Source: Flammula alnicola (lineage: Eukaryota; Basidiomycota; Agaricomycetes; Agaricales; Strophariaceae). From it: a stretch of DNA of 64,000 nucleotides. The notes below the pieces were generated by a model. It did no database searches. It was not told the DNA's origin and was given only the letters and a program-made list of their open reading frames with translations. How positions within the stretch are numbered: the first letter of the stretch is position 1; every line of letters starts with the position of its first letter. Below are positions 47,801 to 61,000 of this stretch, in pieces. The stretch lies in NCBI GenBank assembly GCA_015499995.1, contig JADNRV010000006.1:372001-436000 (forward strand). The letters run 5' to 3'. Position numbers and translations under genes: made by a program.

Positions 47801-49450
47801 TTAAGATGACGAATTGGAGGATGGGCTGGGTTTGTCGATTTTGCCATGGTGCTCGATGGATAACTCGATTAAATCCCGTGCTTCAGTGTGGACAACTATC
47901 GTGAAGTCCAAAGTGATCCCAGCTTCCCTGAGTTCGAGGAAGCGGCGTATGGATTCCTCGTCAATGTAGAGGGAAGGGCTAAGTTCTCCGTACTGCGTGA
48001 GAGAAATATCGAACTTCGATAATGGTCGTCGATGAGTGCTATGAATTTCAGAAACAGGTCCAAACATCTTCGACACCAGGCTCCATGGAAAGAGCTCTGC
48101 CGTCCTATGCTCACCACTGAAACTGATCGTTTCGAGACCCGGAAGGAGGTGTCCATCTTCCTCTGGCTTGTCGCTAGAGGCCAATGAGATAGTTTCGAGG
48201 GGATTGAAGAAGGCTATAGTTCCAAATAACCAGCAGAAGTGCAGGTTACGGACGGAAGGAGTTGCTCGTAGGAGAGGAAGAATTTCGGCATTGTTGATGC
48301 TGTATTTTTTAATGGAAAGTGTAGTTAAAAGGCATGATGAACGGTTGAGCAGGGAGATGAGACTATTGGTTGGGAGTGAATCATGGCCCGAGAAGGTGAG
48401 GATTTCGAGGCCGGCGAGAATGAAGCTATCGGCGAATTTAGCACCCATATCTGCGTCGTCAACGCCTATTTCGAGTTCTCTGAGTAGAGGACGAATAATG
48501 GGAGAGGCTGGGGTAGCGTACGGACTGAAATCGGTGGATATTCGATCTCGGGCCTCTGTGAACTTGAAACATATCAATTGGGGGGCGCATCGGAGGACTT
48601 CGATGCATTCTGAAATATCAGCCCATCCCAGGTTTACGTGGGTGGCATGGTTCCATTCAATATTGACCTTCTTCAAAGACCAATTCGCCAGCGAGATGGA
48701 CGTTGGACTGGGCTTCACATTGCTCAGAGTGAAGGAACCCTCATCAAGGAACCGGTATTCAGACTCGTCATTGCAATACAATCGCAGATTGTGAAGAATG
48801 GAAGCACCGCTTGAATCCCCGCAAAGGAGGGATGCCAAATGCTGAGGGAACTCAAGTTCCAGGTGATTCCAGCGGCTCGAATGTCGATTTACGATTTCCA
48901 TTAAAGAAGCAATATTTCTTCCACCGGTATGCTCGGTTCCACCATAGATGTAAACCGACAACGGAAGTTCGCCGGATCGGCTAAGCCATTCTTGTGCAAG
49001 TTCGCATTGCGTAGTCCCTGCCTTTGCAGATTCGAATCTGTTTCCAAGATAAATAGAAATGGACGTCCAGATTTGAGGTGTTGAGAACGCTATATGACGC
49101 CAGAGTTGACATGCTGCTCCTAATATCAACGGCGCACATATTTCGTTCTTCGTCAATCCGCGGGAGGACTTCTCGGGCGGCCGTTCGGGGAGGGATAACT
49201 CGAAAATGTGAGATACGATCTCCGGAGGTAATTGGGAAACTATTGGATTATGGGAATGGTTCATTTTTGTCCGTAATTCGCGATGTCGGACGAGCATCTT
49301 GTAGAGTACATCCTTCGCCTCGGCTATCTGAGGTTCCAGCTCCTGAACCTCTTTACATGCAGCACAGGGCTCACTATCCGATAGCTGACATCCGTGATGT
49401 GGTTTGAAGATACCCGGAGCTTCCAGGTTCCCGCAGAAAAGGCATGGCAT
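47801..49450 (-). CDS. F-box domain protein
   Basis: A single intact exon of 549 residues starting MPCLFCGNLEAP. The N-terminus has paired Cys (CLFCG, CAACKEV) and a coiled coil (LEPQIAEAKDVLYKMLVRH), followed by an F-box: NPIVSQLPPEIVSHIFELS and LGAACQLWRHIAFSTPQIW. The rest is a leucine-rich, LRR-like receptor part (LHNLRLYCNDES, LEILTFSGHDSL, LLTTLSIKKYS). It would recruit substrates to an SCF ubiquitin ligase through Skp1. Expanded F-box families of this form are common in mushrooms. No intron is needed. Confidence 0.85.
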   Translation of the reverse strand: MPCLFCGNLEAPGIFKPHHGCQLSDSEPCAACKEVQELEPQIAEAKDVLYKMLVRHRELRTKMNHSHNPIVSQLPPEIVSHIFELSLPERPPEKSSRGLTKNEICAPLILGAACQLWRHIAFSTPQIWTSISIYLGNRFESAKAGTTQCELAQEWLSRSGELPLSVYIYGGTEHTGGRNIASLMEIVNRHSSRWNHLELEFPQHLASLLCGDSSGASILHNLRLYCNDESEYRFLDEGSFTLSNVKPSPTSISLANWSLKKVNIEWNHATHVNLGWADISECIEVLRCAPQLICFKFTEARDRISTDFSPYATPASPIIRPLLRELEIGVDDADMGAKFADSFILAGLEILTFSGHDSLPTNSLISLLNRSSCLLTTLSIKKYSINNAEILPLLRATPSVRNLHFCWLFGTIAFFNPLETISLASSDKPEEDGHLLPGLETISFSGEHRTAELFPWSLVSKMFGPVSEIHSTHRRPLSKFDISLTQYGELSPSLYIDEESIRRFLELREAGITLDFTIVVHTEARDLIELSIEHHGKIDKPSPSSNSSS

Positions 49451-49649
49451 CTTTGACTTGGAATTGAGTCGTTGAATTCCGTGATTCGGACAGTCTCTGT
49501 CGCGCCAGTAGACTAGGATGAATTCATAAAGATTAGGTCACAAATAAGTATACCGAGCATTATTTCAATTACCCAAGAACTTGTCGACAAGTGCTTGTGA
49601 GTAGACGAAAGAAAGTTGAGACGCAAGGCCAGAAAGTTGAACGAACGTT

Positions 49650-50560
49650 GATCGATTGATCTCAGATCTTCTCAGATCTGCGAAATGTGCGCGATCACAT
49701 GACAAGCCACTGAGCGCTGAGGTGTCTTTAATTTTAAACCACAGTACCATTTGCCTTGCATTTGCCATAAGGCCTCTCATCGTCGAATCTGAAACTTTTG
49801 CTGAAGCGCTCTTCCATGTACACATTTTAATGCGATTTATTGCTAATTTAAAGCCAACCGTTCTCTCGAACACTGCGTTTTCCGTGGATAATTCAAATCC
49901 CTCATCGTATATTCGAAACTCGTTACGAAATTCACAGTCCTTTTCAATAGCACTCCAAGTGCAAAAAACCCTGAGTATATCGACAAGAAAGCTATCTCTC
50001 ATCTTCTTGTACCAATGGACGCTCCAAAGGCTTATTTACATCTCTCCAACCACTGGCAACAAGTTTGCTCAAGGTCTCGACGCATCTGATATCTGTCCAA
50101 AGCACTTGAACACCTCTTCAGGATGGCCCCCATTGGACGAGACGATTTCGCTATATGCCATCGACAATTTCATGGCGCCATGGAAGCTCGAGAGCTTACA
50201 TTTGGTTAGCGAATGTGAGGGCTGGTACGGAATTACTGACTTCGAATTCCACCACATACCGACTATTGCTGCGGTCCTTCGATGTTCGCCACCTCCCTGT
50301 GAGCCTCGAGAAGCTGAAACTCATTCAGTCGGAGCATATGGACGTTTTCTTAATCGCCGCCAAAAAGGTACCGGGTTTTACTGATCGATTGACTCAAGGC
50401 GCTCCTAGTATGCATCTCCAGCACGAACGACTATGACTTGAGGCGTCACGACTATATCGATTTCATGACTACTTTAGCAAAGTTCGCGCAGTTACAAGAC
50501 CTCACTTTGATCCTTGGAGGGCCATCTGCCAACGTCACATTTGGGGATCCACATATACCA
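49650..50560 (+). pseudogene. F-box/LRR-like remnant
   Basis: Reading fragments resemble the leucine-rich part of F-box proteins: LYAIDNFMAPWKLESLHLV and SFDVRHLPVSLEKLKLIQSE lie in different frames, and LAKFAQLQDLTLILGGPS follows. No F-box or single frame unites them. It may be a decayed F-box gene or a poorly spliced one. Confidence 0.4.
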
Positions 50561-51062
50561 GAAGAATCCAGCAACAATATCGGGCTCTCCACTTGATCCC
50601 ACCTTCCGTCGAGAAACCTCCTCTCCGTTGCTCTACTTCTCTTGGTAGGCTAGCCGACCTTGACAACTGGGTCCAGCATTCCGCAGAGCTAACATGGCTT
50701 CCCTCGTTGGACTCCTCGAAAATGGCTGCCAAATTGGTATGACATATGATGCGTTGAAATAACGAACTCCTCCTGTGGAAATCCTTGCTTGAGCGTGTCC
50801 AGTAAAAATATAGGCGGAGGATATTTAGCGCCCATACCATACATCTTCCTCAACTCATATTGCTTGTCGCCCGAACAATTTTCTTGATCATTACACAATA
50901 CAAGTTCTAATATTCATTTTATGTTCCACATCACTGATAGCTAGTATTATACTTGTGAGCTTGGCACTGGAGAGAGATGGACGGCTATAGACTATGTAAT
51001 TTTTCCGAATCGATCACGCCCTGGACTATGCAGAATAACTAATACTTTAAATTGGTTTGGGA

Positions 51063-54000
51063 TTAATCGAAGAAGCCTGAGTCGTTCCAGTACTTGACCC
51101 ATTTGTCTGAATCCTCGGGCGTCAAAGGAGATAGATGTGCCAAAGTATTGCTTATGCTCTGCATTTTCGCAATTGCAAATTCGGTTGTTCCAAATGCTTC
51201 AGAATCTTTTGACGATATGGCGAGGTGGTCTTGGGACAAATGTTCGAAGAAATCAAGGAGTTTGATGGCGGGCTAAAAACGATCAACTTTTCATGATTCG
51301 TATGAAGGAGGAATTCAAGCAACTTACGATTTTAGCCACCTCATCGCCGCTAGCATACGCGCCACGATTTCCCAGCATCACAACCCATTCTTGGAATGAA
51401 AGGAAAGGAAGAGAGACCTTGCGTTTTCGTTCCAATGCTTCCTTGATATGCCTCATGGTGGAATTCCATTCGACGGGATTGGGATGAATGATATTCAATG
51501 CTGGCGGGTAGCGATCGGCATACGACAGCAAATCCTGAATACAATCCGAGACGGCATTCACTGGAATCCAGGATACCATCTGGATGAAAATGTCAATGAG
51601 CTGTCTAGGTCAATCCAGAGGCAAACTACTCACCCCATCAGTAGTCGGAAGAGCCCCAAGGGCAAGACTCGATTTCACCAGAATAGGAACCCAATCTGTG
51701 GTTGCCCAAGCACCACTTGCATGAGATCCAGTTATTTGTCCAATTCGAAGAGATGTTGTATTGAGCCCACTAGTGGCGAGAATCTAGTAGAGAGGTTGGT
51801 CAATTTTCTAATTCAGCGAAGAGAAATGAGACACTTGCTCGTTCTGTTACATATTTACTTTCGCCATATCCGCTTCCGACCGCATACTTTGTATCCAAAA
51901 CGAGTTCTTCGGGATAGGGGCCTGCCGTTTGATCCCATGACTGAGCAGCACCCACGGACGACGTGAAAATAAACTTCATATCGGGCGCGTGCGCCCCCGA
52001 GCGAGCTAGCTGAGCCAAATTATACGTTCCCCGGATATTGGATTCGAATGACGCCAATGAGAGGTTGAAATCAAGCCTCCAGGCAATATGGATGATAGCA
52101 TTCACGGATACGCTTAACTGAGACCAATAAGGATTGAGTAGAATCCGACAGACAGAGACATACCTGGGCGTAGACAGACTCGAGCAGTCCCAAATTATTC
52201 TCCGAGTAGTCGCTTTCGAGATAAAATAATTTGGGAGATTTCAACAACTCTTCGTCCAACCCTTTGTCACGGAATCGTTTCAAGTGACGCTCAGCCACTG
52301 AGCTAGCATCCGCAGAAGGACGGTTCAACGCGTACACCTTGGCAATTCGCGAATCGCGCAAAAGTCCTTCGAGAACTTGCGACCCCAAGTATCCAGTCGA
52401 TCCGGTGATCAACACCACCACACTATCTCCTTTTCTGCCGCCCGAGTTTCGTACGACATCGTCATTAAAGCTGTATTTTCTGATCATTTGCTCGATATTT
52501 TCAACTTGAATCTTCAATTGTCCAGTAGAGTGTGGATCGACTAAAAGCTCAAGAATGCGTGCTGAAAGAGCGTTAACGGTCGGATAGTTGTAGACTGTAT
52601 TCTGAGTAATGGCCCGGAGAGCGGCTATCCCAGCGTCGCTCTTGATCGATTGTAAAGCGCCCGTGATTCGACGACGCAGAATCGTAGCACTCAAGCTGTT
52701 CGGATGTGGCTTGGTTAGATGCTTTTGCAGTCACAAGTGGGCTGTAGCTTACCTATCGAAACCTTGTTCAAACAGGTTCTTCGATGGGACAATTGCGATA
52801 CCAGGGATCAACTCGCGGGCCTGGTCCACAATCCATTCCGTTACACATTCTCTATTCCAGAGTTGTGGCGGTTTGATCAATTCAGTTGCTTGGATAGATT
52901 CGACAGTCGCGTAGCTATTTCTACCGCTCAGCAAGAGAAAACCTTTGCAAAATAAGCGCAGATACGTACAGTTCCTCAATCTCCTCAGCGTAAAGGTTCA
53001 AGGCTAGCTTCCTCATCACAGTCCCTTTAGCAGCCCGGGGAAGTGGCTTTCGTCTATCGGAAATCAGGATCATCTCCTTGAATACCTTGCTAAAGGCCGG
53101 CGCTATTTTGTTAGCTTCCTCAACGACAGGCCTATCGTAACACAGGTGAATAAGATAAGGGCATTCGACAATCATTAAGACAGTGGACGCACCATACGAG
53201 GTTTCGGAATTGAGCAACTTGTTCCAAGTTCTCAACATCAATTTCGTACGCTGAGGCTGGTTCGATAAGCACGCCAGGTTGGTCATGAGCATGACCGAAC
53301 ATCACAACGTCCGTAATGCTTCAAGAAGTCAGTACTATCTATATGCTCTGTTTGAACAATGGTGACGCACTGAGGACTGCTCGTCATGAGGGCTTCCATT
53401 GGTGGCGGAACGGTCTTTTCCCCAGATGAATGAATTATCACATCATCTACACGACCGACGCTGAGAATTTCAGGGTTGAGCCAAGTGCAGAAGAAAAAAG
53501 TCGTTACGGAAAGGGGACACGCACATTTTCCATAGGTAGTCTTTGGTTGGATGGGGTATGAAGAGGTCTGAAGTCGCATAACCCTTAACATCAGGTAAAT
53601 TCTCAACTGATACGTGGAGCGCGTCGTTGGTCTGATCAGAATGTCAGATATCAATACAGAATCCAGACCTGGGAACAGAAAAAGAAAAAGATACCGACTA
53701 GGATCTGACACTCGTACGTCCCATCGCCCTGAGGGACCCATCGAACATTGTATCTGGCACCAAATTCCATATATTCCCAGTCCTCCTCGTCACCTTTCTT
53801 AGTACTAGAGGCGGCGGGGGCTGCAAACTCGGTTGCTCCATAAAGACACTGCAACTTAACGTCGCTCGCCCTCAGGATATGACCAATTTTGGGACTGAGT
53901 GGACCTCCACCATATGCCTGCGAAGCAAGTTGTCACATTTTAAGGCAGTCTTTCAATCAGGAGACATACCACGAGATCCAGGCGACTTAGAACATCAATC

Positions 54001-55059
54001 GCTCGCTTGTCTTGTGCCCATACCTGAAGAAAAGCTGGTATAGCCATAATTGCATTAATGCGAGTCCTCTCCAGATGGTCCAAAATACTGTCTGGAGTAG
54101 GAAGCGGAGGCACCATCTCGGCCGTTTTCACGACGGGAGGAAAGAGAGCGACGATAGTGCCTGAAAATAATGGCAGGAGGGTTTGCATGACGAACCCCAT
54201 AGCATGAAAGGGCGGCAGGTGCATGCCTGCTGCTCTTACACGTGCGAGTGGGGTCTCAGGTTCTCGTCGGAAGAAAAGGCAAGCAGCTAGGATTTATGTC
54301 AGCAAACATAGATAACATTGGAGCATACACTCACGGGCTGCGGCAAATTCAACGAGTGTTCTATGAGTTTTTGGAATTGCCTTCGGAAGGCCTGTGCTTC
54401 CAGACGAATGGGCGTATAGGGCAATATCATCTAGGTCGGGTGTTCGATCGTCTGCGGGGTAATGCGCGAATGAATCCATTTCATCGTGGATTGGGTTCTC
54501 CAAAAATTCCGGGAAGAGTTGGAAAAGGCTCGGAATCTCTTTAATCACCAAATCATAATCTGGATCTGTCGATTTGAACTCATTTGCCACGTTATCGGCA
54601 AGGTCCTTGAGAGTATGGTGAGTGGTAAAAATATAATGGCAAGACGTCTTTTTGAGAAGGTGGGCTACAGCCGCCGCAGTGTTTCGTGGGGAGATGGGAA
54701 ATGGCTTCCAAGTCGTGATCAGTAACTATTAGCAGTTTTCCAGCTAAGACACTCACAACAAGTCCCGCACTCATCATACCAACTAGAATAGTTTGGTAGA
54801 CTAGTGTGTCTGCGAGGGCGATTAAAGCCACGACTGGCTTGGCCGATGCCTCGAAGCTGATGCCGAGGGCCTGACGGACACGATGGCATGCCCTCACGAA
54901 TTGACCATAGGAGACTTCCGTGACCTCCTCCTTTCCGTCTTGGCTAAAGACGTAAACGGGGAGGTCTGCATTATGCTTCCAGTGAAAGGCGAGTGTCTCT
55001 GGCAGGGTGAAGCAACCGTCTAAAGGTGGGCAGATAGGGTTTCTGAGGTTGATTGACAT
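51063..55059 (-). CDS. NRPS-like adenylate-forming reductase (A-T-R)
   Basis: The start is MSINLRNPICPPLDG at 55059, and about ten short introns are predicted. The adenylation domain shows ALYAHSSGSTGLPKAIPKT (core A3), MHLPPFHAMGF (A4), CLYGATEFAAP (A5), VGRVDDVIIHSSGEK and PRAAKGTVMRKLAL (A10, with Lys). The thiolation motif LFEQGFDSLSATILRRRI has its pantetheine Ser codon split by an intron (AG at 52,753, C after the splice). The reductase domain shows VLITGSTGYLGSQVLEGL (NADPH-binding), FTSSVGAAQSWD and YGESKYVTE (Tyr/Lys of the catalytic triad). The stop is after SGFFD. The enzyme should activate a carboxylic acid as AMP ester, load it on the carrier, and release it by NADPH reduction. 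The substrate is unknown. It has no obvious partner genes beside it. Confidence 0.88.
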
Positions 55060-56880
55060 GATATCGTGAATGGTCCTTGAATGTCTACTGATAAAACTCG
55101 ATATCGCCTTTATATAACAATTATATCTCAGAATGTCAGAGCGACGGCGACGGTAACGGATGATCATGATTTGGGCAAATATAGCTTACCGTCTGCCGGA
55201 AAAATCCTCCTACAGTCCAGAGGTCTGTTGCGCACCCACACACAAAAATAGCATGGCTGATAGCATTGGCGTGACGCTATCACTGTCTCCAGTGGGGATA
55301 AGTAACATCTAACGAAGTCCAAACTCCGAGTGTGGCGATGATTCCGCACAGATTCGATCCATGCCGGAGATGAATTCTCGGAAAGCTCGAAGTCCTCTTT
55401 GAAAACGACTCACGATGAACTGAGCGGAGTGTCCGACCGTTTCGTGTATTGAAACTTCGTGTGTCATTGTCAATCACCAACGACGAGTCATGTGGATGTT
55501 TCGCGATAATATTAGACTTTCCAAATGGGCTGGAGGATGTAAGAATGGCCAGTGAATCTATGGTACATGTCAGAAATACTAAGTGGAAAGGGTAATTGTC
55601 ACCTTCATCCCACGTATTTCTCTTGAAGAATTTTCTGAGTTCCGTTTGTCATCTCCGTCTTCCTCTTAGGAATACACAAACTCTTTCTTCAGCCGTCCGG
55701 CACTTCGTCTCATTTCCTTGCCTTCTTCCAACGACATTCGTCGATAATTTGCTTGATTTCAGCTGAGGATAGGCTTCATACCATGTTCGCTGTTTCTGAG
55801 TTCGATGCGACATTAAGGTTCTCACTCAGATGTGCCGTTTGAGCGCCGGGCTGGTTGCCTTCAAAGGGCCGGCATATTCTAAGGAAAGAGATCGAGGTGA
55901 ATATTTTTCAATTGTCAAGTTATAACTGAGAAACACTGACCTGGGAAATGCAAGTTCCGCATCAATTTTTGCCGGCGAAGATAGCCTTGTCATATTCCTC
56001 GTATTTTATCGATTTTACAGCCGTGACATCCATATCCTAATGCTTTTTGAGTGAAATGGATACTTTAGATTCGATCTTTGATAGCCAGATGGTTGTGAAA
56101 CAATTTACCTCCAACTTGCCTTCCACACGCAATGTTGTCAAGCTCCAGACTTGTCCAAGATACCCTCAGTCTCCACACCCCGCACACGTGGTTATGGAGC
56201 TGTTAGGGATGATCATCAGTGATAACGGTGAGAACCTGGGAAAAAGGCTTCAGAGTTTGAATACCAAAATGGGCACTCCTTCAAAGTCGTTTCCAAATCA
56301 TGCTTCAAAAATTGGACTCGAAATTGAGCAAAGCTAAACCTTGTTCAAAGCCACTTGAAAATGGCCCAAAAATGCACATAGGGTCCTAAAAGTAGAATTC
56401 AGACTTCCCGAAATCTTCAAAAAAGGACGTCGATTGCTCACCTAAAGTCGTTGAAAGCAATGCTCCAATTGTTCATGTGATAGCAGATGCTTAGCCTCCA
56501 GCTTGCCGATGCAAGTCCGAGAACTTTAGCTGGTTCTCGGCGAACTTGGGGTCCAGTTCAATGCAAAACCTGTTGGCAGGTGTGGGATATCGCTTCTGAG
56601 CCTTATGCGGGGTCCTTAGCTGTGCCAGTAGTGCAGCCCAGAGCCAAAAAGAAATTGCGATCTGGATATCATTTGGAAGTCCGAATAAGAGGATGCGAAT
56701 GAGTCTTGAAGGAGTTGAAGCTTTGCTTCGAAGGTCAACACCGCGGCGTTCCGAACACTCGAATGTAAGTAACTCTTGCCGAACAACTTTCGGGCCGGTG
56801 ATTTCTTTTGGACAAAGGTGTCAACAACTGGTGACAAGCCTACCTCAGGCTCTAGGCTCCACAGACGCTGGTAAGTGCAA
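55060..56880. other. 1.8-kb intergenic region, no confident gene
   Basis: An open frame at 56,047-56,337 (+) has no recognised domain and no splice partner. The rest is divergent promoter space for the NRPS-like and SRP14 genes. Confidence 0.45.
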
Positions 56881-57548
56881 ATGACCCTCGTTGACCACGA
56901 TACCGTAAGTCCTCGATTGAAACAATGGAAATGATTTATTGAAGCTATTTTTACAGTTCCTCAAGAACTTGACCGCTCTTTTCGAGTCGACGAAGGACAA
57001 TGGTTCAATTTGGCTCACACATAAACGTTGTGTGTAACCCACATTCACCTCCTTCATTCTCAGATGTCCTGATCTTTGTACCTTCTGACTCCCAGTAATT
57101 CACGATGGAGAGGATGCTATAATGAGAGAAGAAGGCGCTTCCGATATACAAGAATACCCGTGTCTTGTGCGAGTGACCGATGGCAAATCGACCAAGTTCT
57201 CAGCCAAAGTTCGTGACCATCTATCCTCCATCAATTAAATGAACAAAGAGCTTTCTGTAGGTTGAACCTGGCGAGTTATTGAAATTCCAAGCGCACTATG
57301 GATCTCTGCTCAAAGCCTCCATGACGACCCTTCGCAAACGCGACAAAAAGCGGGAGAAACTCCATGCAGAAGAGGCAGCAAAACGGAAGAAGAAGATGAC
57401 CGAACCTATCGTGTTGGACGGCAACAAACGAGGCAAGGGCAGACGACGGCGTCAACGAAAGGTGAAGGCATTGTTGAAGCAGCAGGAATCGCAGAAAAAG
57501 CATCAGGAAAGAGAGGAGGGAAGAGGAAAGGCTGATCTTGTTGTATGA
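56881..57548 (+). CDS. SRP14: Signal recognition particle subunit SRP14
   Basis: Exons 56881-56904, 56957-57029, 57096-57208 and 57261-57548 join in frame. The product starts MTLVDHDTFLKNLTALFEST and continues with DNGSIWLTHKR, the conserved SRP14 entry. DGEDAIMREEG and EYPCLVRVTDGKSTKFSAKV follow, then YGSLLKASMTTLRKRDKKRE. The C-terminus is a long Lys/Arg-rich tail (GKGRRRRQRKVKALLKQQ), as in fungal SRP14, which binds the Alu domain of SRP RNA with SRP9 and gives elongation arrest. It is a conserved core gene with intact frame. Confidence 0.92.
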
Positions 57549-58081
57549 GTGAGTCAAAATTCTTTAAAATTATCTGGCTTCGAGTTCTCATGTCGACGAC
57601 CCCAGATAGGTCTTTTTTCATAATACTGTATCATATATAAACCTTGTTACCTGATCTCCTGGCATGGGTGGATGAGTTTGTGATCACGAGGGCCGGTATA
57701 GGCTGATAAACCGATACAGCGACACATTGGCATTCTCATGGCCTTTTGTCTTTCAACTCGCTTAAACAAACATCGATGAACTAATGATGTATTTTCCAAT
57801 GTACAGAACCAACATAATCGCGTATGAATGTATGGATAGTTTCAGAAACCTATATGTCCGAAATGAAGATTGTGACAGTGGGGTGAAAAAAAAAAGCACG
57901 ATGGGATACTGAGGACAGCAAAGAGATGCAAAAAACGAAAGGAGAAATAGAGAAAGTGGGAAGGAGAGAACACGGAAAGAAGGCTCGATGTTCCGAGAGG
58001 AGTCTACCTATGCAAACGATGTAACCATCATGGAAACAACTTACACCTCATAGGAACAAAGAGGAGGAACGACACGAACTG
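57549..58081. other. Intergenic region between convergent genes
   Basis: Nothing recognised. It is the 3' flank of SRP14 and of the DUF726 gene. Confidence 0.45.
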
Positions 58082-61000
58082 TCACGACCACGGATTGGCA
58101 TTAAAGCCATCCATTGTCGACTTCTTCTTTACACCAAGGGGCGGTATACTCCAAGAATCACTTTGCACCCCCGACGAACCGACGATTGACCCATCGGAGG
58201 TACCAAATGACAACGACGGAGCCTGTGTGATATTAGATGCGAACGGGTTGAGAATGGATGGCGGAGAAGGCATGGAATACGAAGGTCGAGTTGACGAGGA
58301 AGGAATGTGGAGGGAAGACGTCGAAGCGTCCCACGTCGGGATGATATCGTCGGGTAGTGAAAGTGAGTTTGTCGTAGTACGTGCAGAGTAAGCAAACCCA
58401 GGCTCATCAAAGTTGTTAAAGGAGGGCTTGGCCAATGACGAGCTAGAGTACGAAGTCGAAAGAGGATACGAGGCACTGTTCTCATCTAATCTCGAAGACG
58501 CAGAGAACGAGCGCGAGAAGGATGGCGTCAGATCATCGCGAGTGGAATAATCCACAGGACTAGACGAGGTCTCTTGCGGTTGCTGGAGATTTCCATGACC
58601 ATCCAACGAAGATGACCTCGCGTTGACGTTTATGTCTGGGACTTGTACAGGTGGGGTTGACTGCGAGCGCACTGAAGGAGAGGCCATTGGAGGGGTACCC
58701 AGTCGACCTAGGATGAAGTTGGCTGGCGTTCGTGGTGCTTGGGAAGATTTACTTGAATCATGCTCGACCTCTTGCAAGACGTTCTTGATAGCATTGAGGT
58801 CAAAGCCAGCGTGCAGTGGCAAATTTGAAGAGGACGCCGAAGGGTCATTGGAGGGTGTGGATGGTCGTGATGGCACCGGCGTGTTTCTCCCAGATCCTGG
58901 CAGCTTTAACGGTTCTGGTCTGGGCGAAGCGGAAGGATCAGCAGACGAAGAACCCATTCGCGGAGGAAGGTCATCGTCCGCCTCAGCAGCGGTCGTAGAA
59001 ACGGCTTTGCTGGCAGGCCCATCGGGTTGTTGCTGCTTCTTTACATTTGCAAATGTCGCGGTTGAGGGCGGCCTAGAAACATACTTCTGTGGGGCGGTGT
59101 TTGTCTTCTTCTGGGAAAACCACCCAGATTTCTTCTGTGTATCTTCCTCCCTGACCACAATCCTATCTTCGGTGAAGTCAGGTTCCTATTTGACAAGAAC
59201 AGAAAGATCGATCAGTACAGATGTCCAGCAGGTATCAATACGATGAATGTACCTCAGGTTCATCGAAGAAATCAGAAAAGACAGGAAAACCCAGCTGGTC
59301 TAGGATCAGAGGCATGAATGTACGATAACTCATATGTCCAGCAATCTTGTCCGTCACATCAACATTCTCCAGCCCTGGCACACCTTCAATTGGCCGCAAC
59401 CCAGCAACCGTGCCCACAGTACCACTCGAAGCTCTAAACAAATAGTTGAGCACCCAGTCGTTCCTCGCGTAGGCGTTTACATATCTGCCAGACACGACTG
59501 AACGGGTCTCAATCCATGTCTTCTTCGAAACAGTAAGCGTTGCGCCAAGAAGGAAGACGTCCTGCACGATTCCAAATTGTTTTTGCTTTGCGAGTTCAAG
59601 AAGAGCGTAAAAGATCACACGGGCACCAAGAGAGAACCCGATGAGGGTGATGGGGCGGACACCGAGGTTGCGATTAATGAGAACATCAGCGAGGACGCGG
59701 CCTGCAGCTTTGGCTCGATCAAGGGCGTTGCTCCACGGGTTATCGATAAGATACCCGAGTTTTGTTAGAACTGAACGGAAACAAGGAGATTAGTAAGGTG
59801 TTAAGGTAATATAAGCTGACGTACTGATAGGCCATTGCAGTGCAGACATCAAACCCGTCATGATAGTTGCTTGCAGAACTGTCATTCCAATCTGCGACAA
59901 CACCTCTCCTGTTAAGATTTTCAGGGCACTACCCGTTTCCCTGATCATCTCCGGCTCCCAGAGTACACTGAATACATCTCCGACGATGGGATCCAAAACG
60001 CTAAACGGTAGCCGAACGTCGTCGTTCGTCCCATTCATGAAACTTGACCAGAAGGTTAATGAAGCTCAACACGAAATAAGCGATGTTGAACCTACCCTGG
60101 GACAGTGAGAATGCAGTTGACGCGTTTATTATTATGAAGCGGTAGGATGTCAAAGGTCCGGACTTGCTGCGTTCTGTTGATCATCCCACGAACCGCTATG
60201 CCTGACCCAGTCAAGATACCGCCTGTGGTGATCACCGCTGCACCAGCTGTACCGCCTAAGAAGGCTGAAGTTCCTGTAACTCCAACTGTTGTGAGGGCTC
60301 CAGCCAATCCCAGTCCAATGACAGGAGCAAGGAGGCCAGCTGAAAGGCCGATAACAAGACCACCACCTACAACGATATTCATACCATAAGCAGAGGCTGT
60401 ATGAGAAATTGCGAAGGACTTACCGATTGTGGCCAAACCTAGCATCATATATCTCCTCTTATTCCCGGCCTTCCGCGCGCCTTCTACGAGAGCCTGTTGC
60501 TCTAATGTTTCTATGTCTTCTTGAATCTCTAGAGCCTGAGTAACCCGACTCTCGAACTTCACCACATCCAACCACCCAAGGCCTAACTTGAACGCAACTT
60601 GCTCCAGTAGGACTCTTGATCGTGCATCATACACACTGTCAGCGATAAGGATAAGGAATAAGTCACAGAGTACAGTCCAGCGGATGTCTAAAGTGACGTT
60701 TTCGTCTGTCGATGAAAGAGAAGTGGACACTCCGGGCATGGCGGCTGTTGAGCTCTCTTGGAAGACTTTGGTGGTCCTCGGTATTTGCTTGAGATGCCTC
60801 CCCTCCGTAGTTGGTTTCGTCTCCGTTGGGCTAGATACCTCGGGTGTATGATGCATTTGAGGTGACATTGTCGCAGTAGGTGTCTTGTTGCCATCTTCTG
60901 GAAGCGGCTCGTTCACGAGTGTCTGCTCCGATATTGATTTATCATCGTCAGAGTCAATAGGATCAGGGTGGTTGTTAGCGACGTCCTCTGCTTTTCTGCG

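Noticed and set aside
56047..56337. Plus-strand 96-codon frame upstream of SRP14
   Set aside because: No recognisable domain and no splicing into SRP14, whose own ATG at 56881 fits the family start.
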